13,463 nucleotides of DNA, from assembly GCA_049318625.1 (NCBI GenBank), contig JBMOGA010000081.1, positions 1 through 13,463 of the forward strand. The letters run 5' to 3'. This document shows, piece by piece, positions 1 through 6,099 of the stretch (its first letter is position 1; each line of letters opens with the position of its first letter). Source of the DNA: JBMOGA01 sp049318625 (GTDB taxonomy: Bacteria > Pseudomonadota > Alphaproteobacteria > Rhizobiales > Hyphomicrobiaceae). The translations under genes and the position numbers were made by a program. The notes beneath the pieces are model-generated. The model was not told the DNA's origin and ran no database searches. It worked only from the letters and a program-made list of their open reading frames with translations.

Positions 1-2
1 CA

Positions 3-419
3 ACCGGCCATACCGCCGGAACCGCAATTACACCACGCGTTGGGACACGGCCCGACGCGCTCGCATTCGGGGAGATTCGTTCTCCGCAAACACTGCGCAA
101 CCTGGAGACCAACCCGCGCGTCGAGGTCAACTTCGTCGATCCGTTCTCGCGCACCGGCTATCGGTTCAAGGGCATCGCGCGCGTTGTCGGGCGCGGCGAC
201 CCGGCCTTTCCGCCGTTGCTCGCCCGTGTCGCCGGAACCTGGCAGGCCTTGGCCGACTCGGTCCGCGCCGTGATCGTCATCGAGGTCAGCTCCGCGCGGC
301 CGTTGACGACGCCCGCCTACGATATCGGATCAACGGAGGAGGATTTGCGCGCTCACTGGGCACGTCATTTCCGCTCGATCCAGCCCGGCGGCCGTTTCCT
401 CGACGAGTCCGACACCTAG
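3..419 (+). CDS. Pyridoxamine 5'-phosphate oxidase-fold (PPOX) family protein, 3' part
   Basis: This is the C-terminal 138 codons of a gene whose start lies left of the window. The reading frame is open from base 3 to the TAG at 417-419. Near the start it reads F-G-E-I-R-S-P, then T-L-R-N-L-E-T-N-P-R-V-E-V-N-F-V-D-P, then G-Y-R-F-K-G-I-A-R-V. That is the split-barrel pattern of small FMN- or F420-binding PPOX proteins, in which a strand with a conserved N-P-x-V is followed by a strand with F-x-G-x-A. The tail is charged and ends L-D-E-S-D-T. The family binds flavin and reduces or oxidises small substrates in the cytosol; the substrate cannot be told here. The next gene starts 49 bp downstream on the same strand, so co-transcription is possible. 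The family call is fairly firm, the function is not. Confidence 0.8.
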   Translation, partial: TGHTAGTAITPRVGTRPDALAFGEIRSPQTLRNLETNPRVEVNFVDPFSRTGYRFKGIARVVGRGDPAFPPLLARVAGTWQALADSVRAVIVIEVSSARPLTTPAYDIGSTEEDLRAHWARHFRSIQPGGRFLDESDT

Positions 420-468
420 AACCGCTGATCTGCATTCGCCCGCGATTTCACGAAGGGACGCTCCGGCC

Positions 469-1608
469 ATGGCACTGCCACCCCCCGCCCGCATCGGCGA
501 CGCCTTCGCGGCCGTCGACACCCCGGCCCTGGTGGTTGATCTCGATGCCTTCGATCGCAATCTTGCACGCATGGCGGACGCCGCGCGCCGGCTCGGCATG
601 CGGCTGAGGCCGCACGCCAAGTCGCACAAATCGCCCGTGATCGCCCGACGCCAAATGGACCTCGGCGCCGTCGGGGTCTGCTGCCAGAAGGTTTCGGAAG
701 CCGAGGTTCTGGTGCAGGGCGGCGTGCCGGACGTGCTGGTCAGCAACGAAATCGTGGGAGCGCGCAAGGCCGCGCGGCTCGCGGCGCTGGCGCGGGAGGC
801 ACGGATCGGGGTTTGCGTCGACGATCCGGCCGCCCTGGCAGATCTTTCCGGCGCCGCCGTGCAATTCGGGGCGACGCTGGAGGTTCTCGTCGAGATCGAT
901 GTGGGCGGCCGCCGCTGTGGCGTCACCTCGAGCGAGGCCGCCGTGCGACTGGCACAGGCGATCGCGGCGGCGCCCGGCCTCAGGTTCGGCGGGCTTCAAG
1001 CCTATCATGGCAGCGCGCAGCATTTTCGCACCCCTGCCGAGCGGCGGGCTGCTATCGCGGCGGCCGGCGCGTTTACGGCTGCAACCATCGCCGCCCTGTC
1101 ATCGGTGGGGCTCGACTGCCGCACCGTCGGCGGCGCCGGAACCGGCACGTTCGAGTTGGAGGGGGCGGGCCGCATCTGGAACGAGTTGCAGCCCGGATCG
1201 TACATCTTCATGGATGCCGACTACGCGCGAAACCTGAACGAGGACGGCGGCCCGGTTCGCACGTTCGAGCATGCCCTGTTCGTCAAGGCGATGGTGATGA
1301 GCCGGCCGGCGCCGGAACGCGCCGTGATCGACGCCGGCCACAAGGCCCTGTCGAACGACTCCGGTTTCCCGGAAGTGCACGGCAACGCGGGGGCGCGCTA
1401 CCACCGGCCGTCCGACGAGCACGGCATCCTCGATCTCACGGCAGCGCAGCATGCGCCCGCGCTCGGAGAAACCATGCTGCTCGTGCCGGGCCACTGCGAT
1501 CCGACCGTCAATCTCTACGACTGGTATGTCGGCGTGCGCGGCCTGCACGGACCCGACGCCCACGTCGCGGCGCTGTGGCCGGTGGCGGGACGCGGCGCCG
1601 TCACTTGA
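469..1608 (+). CDS. DSD1-family PLP enzyme, D-threonine aldolase-like
   Basis: This 379-residue fold-type III PLP enzyme has an alanine-racemase-like N-terminal barrel and the C-terminal D-serine dehydratase/D-threonine aldolase domain. The D-T-P-A-L-V-V-D-L motif is at 17-25. R-P-H-A-K-S-H-K at 47-54 carries the presumed Schiff-base lysine, K51. The G-G-A-G-T-G-T-F segment should bind the PLP phosphate. Near the C terminus, P-G-H-C-D-P-T-V-N-L supplies a metal site. The spacing H342-x-D344 resembles the His-x-Asp pair of D-threonine aldolases more than the His-x-Cys pair of eukaryotic D-serine dehydratases. Expected chemistry is metal-dependent retro-aldol cleavage of D-3-hydroxy-amino acids such as D-threonine to glycine and an aldehyde, in the cytosol. 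The ATG at 469 has a GAAGGGA ribosome site at 452-458. The gene converges on the flavin reductase, with 22 bp between stops. Substrate is inferred. Confidence 0.85.
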   Translation: MALPPPARIGDAFAAVDTPALVVDLDAFDRNLARMADAARRLGMRLRPHAKSHKSPVIARRQMDLGAVGVCCQKVSEAEVLVQGGVPDVLVSNEIVGARKAARLAALAREARIGVCVDDPAALADLSGAAVQFGATLEVLVEIDVGGRRCGVTSSEAAVRLAQAIAAAPGLRFGGLQAYHGSAQHFRTPAERRAAIAAAGAFTAATIAALSSVGLDCRTVGGAGTGTFELEGAGRIWNELQPGSYIFMDADYARNLNEDGGPVRTFEHALFVKAMVMSRPAPERAVIDAGHKALSNDSGFPEVHGNAGARYHRPSDEHGILDLTAAQHAPALGETMLLVPGHCDPTVNLYDWYVGVRGLHGPDAHVAALWPVAGRGAVT

Positions 1609-1615
1609 GGCGCCG
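1593..1615. terminator. Possible hairpin terminator between convergent genes
   Basis: A perfect 7-bp inverted repeat, CGGCGCC (1593-1599) and GGCGCCG (1609-1615), encloses a 9-base loop containing the stop codon of the PLP-enzyme gene. It lies in the 22-bp gap before the convergent flavin reductase. There is no T-run on either side, so intrinsic termination is uncertain. In such GC-rich DNA a chance hairpin is possible. Confidence 0.3.
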
Positions 1616-1630
1616 GCGACCGGCCGCAGA

Positions 1631-2287
1631 TCACTCGGCGGCGCTGCGGGCCGGTGGCACCACGTTGCCCTTGTCATCGACCTCGGGTCGATCGATCGAG
1701 AAGATCGTGTCCGGGCGCACGACGGAATAGTCCATGTATCCGAGCCGCGCGATCGGCTGGGCGGCCCCGATGTCCACGAACCCGTCCTTGATCAGCGTGT
1801 CGTCGATGTGGATGCCGACCACGAGGCCGAAAACGACGTGATAGCCGGGCGCGCCGCCGGGCGTCGCGGGCGGCAGGTCGACGGTCTGCACATACCGGCA
1901 CTCCAGCGCCACCGGGCTCTCCTTGACGCGCGGCGGCTTGACCAGCCGCGAGGGCGCCGCCGTGACGCCGGCGATCGGGAACTCGTCGACGCCGTAGGGG
2001 ACGGAGGCGGATGTGATGTTCATCTCGTGGCGCAGATCGAACGTGGCCAGCGAACAGACGAACTCGCCCGTCTCCTGGACATTCCGCAGGCTGTCCTTCA
2101 GGCCCTGGGACGCGAAGTAGACGTAGTGCGGCCGGTCGCTGACGGCATTGAAATAGCTGTAGGGGGCGAGGTTGCAGACGCCGTCCTTGCTGACGGTCGA
2201 GATCCAGCCGACCGGCCGCGGCACGGTCAACGCCTTCCACGGATCGCGCTTCAGTCCATGCTTGTTCTGGACGGCATCGTAGAACAT
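1631..2287 (-). CDS. Flavin reductase family protein (DIM6/NTAB type)
   Basis: A 218-residue protein of the flavin-reductase-like split-barrel family, which binds FMN and usually supplies reduced flavin or acts as a small NAD(P)H:flavin oxidoreductase. The diagnostic N-terminal stretch is visible: V-P-R-P-V-G-W-I-S-T-V, then G-V-C-N-L-A-P-Y-S-Y-F-N-A-V-S, then P-H-Y-V-Y-F-A-S, followed by K-D-S-L-R-N-V. The middle has E-F-V-C-S-L-A-T and the conserved C-R-Y-V-Q. Length fits the family. The ATG at 2287 is preceded by a good AGAGGA ribosome site on the minus strand. It lies 30 bp downstream of the nitroreductase gene on the same strand, so the two form a likely flavin-dependent redox operon. 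No membrane segment or signal peptide is visible, so it should be cytosolic. The partner oxygenase, if any, is not in the window. Confidence 0.88.
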   Translation of the reverse strand: MFYDAVQNKHGLKRDPWKALTVPRPVGWISTVSKDGVCNLAPYSYFNAVSDRPHYVYFASQGLKDSLRNVQETGEFVCSLATFDLRHEMNITSASVPYGVDEFPIAGVTAAPSRLVKPPRVKESPVALECRYVQTVDLPPATPGGAPGYHVVFGLVVGIHIDDTLIKDGFVDIGAAQPIARLGYMDYSVVRPDTIFSIDRPEVDDKGNVVPPARSAAE

Positions 2288-2317
2288 CGGCGTTTCCTCT
2301 TGCGACGTGGCGACGTT

Positions 2318-2893
2318 TCAGGGTTTCCAGTGCGTGACGATCGCCAACAGATCGGGGCGGTCGCGATCCGGCTGCCGCTCGGTCTCGGTGCCGATGTAGA
2401 CGAAACCGGCGATGCGCTCGTTGGATGCGAGTTGCAGCGCCCGGTGGACCTTGGGGCTGTAAGCGTACCACTCGGTGATCCACGCCGTGCCGTAGCCGAG
2501 CGCGTTGGCGGCAAGGCAGAGGTTGAAGCAGGCAGCGCCGCAGGAAAGAACCTGCTCCCACTCCGGCGCACCGGGATTGTCGACCACGCGCGAGACCACG
2601 GCGACGACGAGCGGCGCGCGCGTCAGGCGCTGGCGCTCCATGTCCAGACGGACCGGCGATGGCGGCTCCTTCTCCTCGGCCGCACAGGCCTCGGCCAGGA
2701 CCTCGCCGAACGCGGCCCGCGCCGCGCCCTCGAAAACGACGAACCGCCAGGGCACGAGTTTCTTGTGGTCGGGCACACGCGCGGCAGCCGTGAGAATGGT
2801 TTGAAGTTCGGCGGCACTGGGACCGGGCGCGGCCAGCAGCGCTGGCTTTGCGGACCGGCGCCGGAGCAGAGCCTCGAGCATGTCGCGCGCCAT
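2318..2893 (-). CDS. Nitroreductase family protein (YdjA-like)
   Basis: A 191-residue FMN-dependent nitroreductase of the short YdjA-like group. The N-terminal R-R-R-S-A-K-P (11-17) is the FMN-phosphate arginine-serine motif. It is followed by A-A-A-R-V-P-D-H-K-K-L-V-P-W-R-F, the usual flavin-contact helix and strand. The C-terminal half has L-G-Y-G-T-A-W-I-T-E-W-Y-A-Y and a G-F-V-Y-I-G-T strand, as in this group. Members reduce nitro-aromatics or quinones with NAD(P)H; the natural substrate is usually unknown. I chose the ATG at 2893 over an in-frame start at 2974 because GGGAGA sits 7 bases before it. The extra 27 residues upstream look unconserved and run into the divergent promoter. It is first in a two-gene operon with the flavin reductase and divergent from the vWA gene, 130 bp away. 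Confidence 0.88.
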   Translation of the reverse strand: MARDMLEALLRRRSAKPALLAAPGPSAAELQTILTAAARVPDHKKLVPWRFVVFEGAARAAFGEVLAEACAAEEKEPPSPVRLDMERQRLTRAPLVVAVVSRVVDNPGAPEWEQVLSCGAACFNLCLAANALGYGTAWITEWYAYSPKVHRALQLASNERIAGFVYIGTETERQPDRDRPDLLAIVTHWKP

Positions 2894-2934
2894 CGTCGTC
2901 TCCCTGCCGCGGCGGAATTCCCGGTGTGCCGATT

Positions 2935-2949
2935 GCGAGATCGTCTCGC
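2935..2949. promoter_or_regulatory. Inverted repeat, possible operator in divergent spacer
   Basis: GCGAGA-TCG-TCTCGC is a perfect 6-bp inverted repeat with a 3-base centre. An outer TTGCG (2933-2937) and CGCAA (2953-2957) partly extend the symmetry. It lies 42 bases upstream of the nitroreductase start and 75 bases upstream of the vWA start. Its position suits a repressor or activator site for either promoter. The regulator is not identifiable from the sequence. Confidence 0.35.
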
Positions 2950-2969
2950 TAACGCAATTCCAGGTGAGG

Positions 2970-2991
2970 TACAATCCCAGTGGTCGACCAC
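2970..2991 (+). promoter_or_regulatory. Candidate -10 box with palindrome at the expected transcription start of the vWA operon
   Basis: TACAAT at 2970-2975 matches the sigma-70 -10 consensus at five of six bases. No good -35 is present: the best is TCGCTA at 2946-2951 with an 18-base spacer, three of six. The perfect 12-bp palindrome GTGGTCGACCAC at 2980-2991 starts 5 bases after the -10 and so overlaps the expected start site. A site there could block initiation when a repressor is bound, and the weak -35 fits a regulated or activator-dependent promoter. This is inference from sequence alone. Confidence 0.4.
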
Positions 2992-3023
2992 CACTCGTGA
3001 ACTCTCGAACGGAACCTGCCCAG

Positions 3024-5009
3024 ATGCCGCTTTCCCGCTCGCTCGTTCAGGTATCGCGGTGTCTCGTCCGGCTGGGACTCGCCGTCACGCTGGCCGGCTG
3101 TGCTCAGACCGCATGGGCGTCCGATCCGGCGCCGGCACTCGCGGTCGTGTTCGACGGTTCGGGCTCGATGTGGGGCCGGCTCGGCCCCGGGCCGCAGAGC
3201 AAGCTGGCCGCTGCCCGCGAGGCACTGATCCAGGCCCTGCCGGACGGCGGGGATCACCGCACCGGCCTCGTCACCTTCGGGCGGCGGCGCGGCGACTGCA
3301 CCGATGTCGAGGTGGTGACGCCGGTCGAGCCGGGCGATCGCCAGAGGATGGCCGGTGCCCTCGAAAAGCTCAATCCGCGCGGCCGCGGCCCGATCGCACT
3401 CGCGCTCAGGACCGCCGCCAAGGCGCTCGAAACCCAGCCTGGGCTACGCCATGTGCTCATTCTTCACGACGAGCCCGACAATTGCAGCGTCGACACCTGC
3501 GCGGCGGCCGCCGAACTGAAGGCCGCCGATCCCCGTCTCTTCGTGTCGACCGTGTCGCTCGGCGCGACGCCGGAAGATGTGCGCGCGGTCGCCTGCCTCG
3601 CCGCACGAACCGGTGGAAAGGCCTATTCGGCCGAGACGCCGCAGGACGCGCTCGCGGCGATCGGCGCCGCGGTCAAATTCGCCCTGCCCTCGGGACCCGC
3701 GCGTGAGCGGGCACCAGCGCCCGGCGCCGGCAAGTCGTTCCCGGCCGGGGAGTTGGCGCAGGGGCCGTCCCGGGCGCGGCTGTCGGCCCGGCTCGGCGCC
3801 GCGGGGCCCGACCTCACGGGCGGGCTCTCCTGGCGGATCTGGCGCAGCGGCACCGACGGCGCGACGGTCGCGGAAACCCAGGCTGCGTCACCGGAGGTGC
3901 GCCTCGATCCCGGCCGTTACCGCGTCGAGGTCCGGGCCGGGCTCGCGACGGCGACGCGTGAGGTCGAGATCAAGCCGGCCGGCGTGACGCTCGTAGATCT
4001 GACCATCGAGGCCGGGCGTCTGCGGTCCACGGTCGCGCTGAAACGCGGGCAGCCCGTTCTGCCCGGCGGGCGCATCACCATTCGTCCGGACAGCACAGCG
4101 GCGAACGCGGCGCTCGATTCGGCGCTGTGGATCGGCGCACCCGGAGACCTCATCGTGCCGCCCGGAGCGTACGTGGTGGTGGCGGGAGACGGCCGGGTGA
4201 GCACCCAGAAACGGCTGACCGTGGCGGCCGGACAGACCTCGACCGCCGAGCTCTGGCTCGATGCCGGGCGCGTGACACTCGCCGCGGTGGCGCGAGACGG
4301 CGGCGGCGCGCTCGACGACATGCTGTTCCGCGTACTCGAGGCCGATCCGGATGCGACCGGCGGCTACCGGGAGATCGCCCGCTCGGCGGCGCCCACGGCA
4401 GACCTCGTGCTGCCGGCCGGCACCTACGTCATCGTAGCGGCACAAGGTGCCGCGGAGGTGCGCGAGCGCGTGACCATCGTGGCCGGGGAGGACGCGCGCT
4501 ACACGTTCCGCGTCGCGGTCAGCCGGGTCACGCTGTCGGCGCGCCTTCCCAACGGGACGCGGCCGCCGGCGGACGCCCTGCGTTTCCGCGTGTCGGCCGT
4601 CGAGGCCCCGCTGGCCGAGCCGATCGAGACCGCGGCCGGCGATCCGACCTTCTCGCTGCCGCCCGGCCGTTATCGCGTCGAGGCCCGCATCGGCGCCGTC
4701 AATGCCGTCGGCGCGCGCGAGATCGACGTCAAGTCCGGCACCGACCAGACGGTCGCGCTGGTGGTCGCCGCGGGCGAGGTGCAACTGCGGGCGGCCGATG
4801 CGATCGGCGGCCTTGCTCTTGTCGATCCGTTCTGGGAAATCGTCGACGGGCAGAATCGCGTCGTATGGCGGACCGTGCAGAGCCGGCCGAAAGCCTTCCT
4901 CGCCGAAGGCCGCTACACGGTTCGCCTCGCCGGCAAGGCGCGGCGCCTCGAAAAGAGCATCGACGTGCGGCCTGGTGTGCCGGTCAGCTTGACGCTCGGA
5001 GAAGACTGA
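3024..5009 (+). CDS. Exported von Willebrand factor A protein with five C-terminal repeats
   Basis: This 661-residue envelope protein has an export signal with L-A-G-C at 23-26, a good lipobox, so it is probably a lipoprotein. A-W-A at 30-32 is an alternative signal peptidase I site. The vWA domain spans about 37-220. It has the metal-loop motif D-G-S-G-S (44-48), F-G-R-R-R-G-D-C, and D149 in H-D-E-P-D-N-C, matching exported vWA proteins that carry G-H-R-R-K-G-D-C and D-G-x-E-T-C. The usual MIDAS threonine of that family is glycine here (G122 in R-G-R-G-P). After a Pro/Ala/Gly linker come five repeats of 77-85 residues (250-331, 332-415, 416-500, 501-584, 585-661), each with P-G-x-Y-x-V near its centre. 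The ATG at 3024 has GGAA 9 bases upstream; in-frame starts before it would precede the signal peptide and the promoter. The stop is 5 bp before the repeat-sharing partner. Role likely protein binding at the cell surface or in the periplasm; ligand unknown. Confidence 0.85.
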   Translation: MPLSRSLVQVSRCLVRLGLAVTLAGCAQTAWASDPAPALAVVFDGSGSMWGRLGPGPQSKLAAAREALIQALPDGGDHRTGLVTFGRRRGDCTDVEVVTPVEPGDRQRMAGALEKLNPRGRGPIALALRTAAKALETQPGLRHVLILHDEPDNCSVDTCAAAAELKAADPRLFVSTVSLGATPEDVRAVACLAARTGGKAYSAETPQDALAAIGAAVKFALPSGPARERAPAPGAGKSFPAGELAQGPSRARLSARLGAAGPDLTGGLSWRIWRSGTDGATVAETQAASPEVRLDPGRYRVEVRAGLATATREVEIKPAGVTLVDLTIEAGRLRSTVALKRGQPVLPGGRITIRPDSTAANAALDSALWIGAPGDLIVPPGAYVVVAGDGRVSTQKRLTVAAGQTSTAELWLDAGRVTLAAVARDGGGALDDMLFRVLEADPDATGGYREIARSAAPTADLVLPAGTYVIVAAQGAAEVRERVTIVAGEDARYTFRVAVSRVTLSARLPNGTRPPADALRFRVSAVEAPLAEPIETAAGDPTFSLPPGRYRVEARIGAVNAVGAREIDVKSGTDQTVALVVAAGEVQLRAADAIGGLALVDPFWEIVDGQNRVVWRTVQSRPKAFLAEGRYTVRLAGKARRLEKSIDVRPGVPVSLTLGED

Positions 5010-6064
5010 GGACCGTGAGACGTCGATCCCACATCCCGGCGGGACTTCGGTTCGGCCGATCGCTCGCTGCGCTGATGCTGCTGGTGCCGCTGGCCGGACC
5101 GGCGGCGGCGCAGCAGGCTTGGCAACCCCAGACCGAGCCGCGCGCCACGGCACCCAAGGCGCCACGACCGCAGGGGGCCACGACACCCGCACCGGGCGTC
5201 GCCGCGCCCGCGCCGCCCCCGCCAGCGGCGCCTCGCCCGCCGGCGCCGGCCGCGCCCGGTCCGGCGCCCGTCCCGGCCGCCAACACGCCGCAACGCAGCG
5301 GCGAAGGCCAGGTCACTCTCGCTGCCGTCATCACCGAAGACGGCCAGCGCATCGAGCAGGGCATGATCTGGCATATCTTCCGGGACGCGGGGCCGTCCGA
5401 CGGCCGCCAGAACAAGCTCGTGACCAGTCTGCGCACCGCCGTGCCCACCGTTAAGCTGGCGTCCGGCGACTATGTCATCACCGGCTCCTACGGGCGCGCC
5501 TATGCGACCCGGCGGATCCGGATCGCCGCCGATCAGTCGGCAACCGAGAAATTCGTGCTCAATGCCGGCGGTTTGCGGGTCCAGGCCAAGCTGGCCAACG
5601 GCGAGCCCGCACCGGCCGGCGTCGTCACCATCGACGTCTTCTCGGACGACCGCGATCAGGCCGGCAATCGCGTACTGGTCGCGGGCGGGTTGAAGCCCGG
5701 CCTCGTCGTGCGGCTGAACTCGGGCATTTATTATCTCGTCTCGACCTACGGCGACGCCAATGCCCAGGTGCGCGCCGATGCGGCCGTGGAAGCGGGCAAG
5801 CTCACGGAAGCGACGATCGTCCATCATGCCGCCCGGGTCACGCTGAAGCTCGTCAATCGCGCTGGCGGCGAGGCCCTGGCCGACACCCAATGGAGCATCG
5901 CCACCCCGCAAGGCATCGTCGTCAAGGAAAGCATCGGCGCGCTGCCGACCCACCTGCTGGCGCCCGGCACCTACACGGCGATCGCACGATCGGCGGGGCG
6001 CGTGTTCCGCCGCGATTTCACGGTCAAGCTCGGCGACGTGGCGCAGGTGGAAGTGCTGGCGCAG
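3771..6064 (+). repeat. Array of eight related 77-88-residue domains spanning two genes
   Basis: Reading both proteins side by side gives one repeated unit. It runs R/Q-V-x-L-x-A, then a W-x-I or F-R-V strand after an acidic residue, then L-x-P/A-G-x-Y-x-V-x-A-x-x-G, then a basic strand, and ends x-L-x-x-A-G. Copies in the vWA protein lie at 3771-4016, 4017-4268, 4269-4523, 4524-4775 and 4776-5006. Copies in the partner lie at 5309-5569, 5570-5833 and 5834-6064. The pattern resembles carboxypeptidase-regulatory or PEGA-like beta sandwiches, but no named family can be assigned by eye. The last copy of each protein is the same length, 77 residues, lacking the closing A-G. Confidence 0.75.
3909..3930 (+). 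repeat. 22-base direct repeat, copy 1 (copy 2 at 4662-4683)
   Basis: These 22 bases in vWA repeat 1 recur in repeat 4 at 4662-4683 with a single mismatch, C for T at the third base of a tyrosine codon. Both copies encode P-G-R-Y-R-V-E. The surrounding repeat DNA is much more diverged. This is consistent with local gene conversion or strong codon constraint. Confidence 0.6.
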
Positions 6065-6067
6065 TAG
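5015..6067 (+). CDS. Exported proline-rich protein with three vWA-partner repeats
   Basis: A 350-residue protein starting at GTG 5015. GGAGAAG at 4998-5004 and the stop of the vWA gene at 5009 lie just upstream, so translation is probably coupled. Residues 1-32 form a signal peptide: basic start, hydrophobic L-A-A-L-M-L-L-V-P-L, and A-A-A at 30-32 before Q-Q. Residues about 38-93 are a Pro/Ala-rich low-complexity linker that could span peptidoglycan or act as a flexible spacer. The rest is three copies (99-185, 186-273, 274-350) of the same beta-type repeat found five times in the upstream protein, with D-Y-V-I-T, I-Y-Y-L-V and P-G-T-Y-T-A at the central position. No catalytic motif or anchor is visible, so it should be periplasmic or secreted. 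It probably binds the same ligand as the vWA protein or binds that protein directly; both are inference. No named family recognised. Confidence 0.82.
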   Translation: MRRRSHIPAGLRFGRSLAALMLLVPLAGPAAAQQAWQPQTEPRATAPKAPRPQGATTPAPGVAAPAPPPPAAPRPPAPAAPGPAPVPAANTPQRSGEGQVTLAAVITEDGQRIEQGMIWHIFRDAGPSDGRQNKLVTSLRTAVPTVKLASGDYVITGSYGRAYATRRIRIAADQSATEKFVLNAGGLRVQAKLANGEPAPAGVVTIDVFSDDRDQAGNRVLVAGGLKPGLVVRLNSGIYYLVSTYGDANAQVRADAAVEAGKLTEATIVHHAARVTLKLVNRAGGEALADTQWSIATPQGIVVKESIGALPTHLLAPGTYTAIARSAGRVFRRDFTVKLGDVAQVEVLAQ

Positions 6068-6079
6068 GCCCGGACGCCG

Positions 6080-6099
6080 CGCCGTTCAGCGGAACGGCG
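6080..6099. terminator. Possible bidirectional hairpin terminator
   Basis: CGCCGTT (6080-6086) and AACGGCG (6093-6099) form a perfect 7-bp stem around a 6-base loop. The hairpin sits where the repeat-protein gene (stop 6067) converges on the binding-protein gene (stop 6086-6088). No T-tract follows, so the call is weak, though the position between convergent stops supports it. Confidence 0.35.

Noticed and set aside
1451..3706. 751-codon open frame on the plus strand
   Set aside because: It crosses the PLP enzyme, both flavin genes and the vWA gene in other frames, is Arg-rich and shows no family motif. It arises from high GC with few stop codons.
3888..5192. 434-codon open frame antisense to the vWA gene
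   Set aside because: Antisense shadow of the repeat region, with composition typical of GC-rich reverse frames and no signal peptide or motif.
5150..5290. Low-complexity GCC/CCG tract taken as a possible DNA repeat or recombination site
   Set aside because: It simply encodes the Pro/Ala linker of the partner protein, with no regular unit length.
4913..5953. 346-codon open frame antisense to the repeat-protein gene
   Set aside because: Mirror of the proline-rich linker and repeats; no recognisable domain and no ribosome site.
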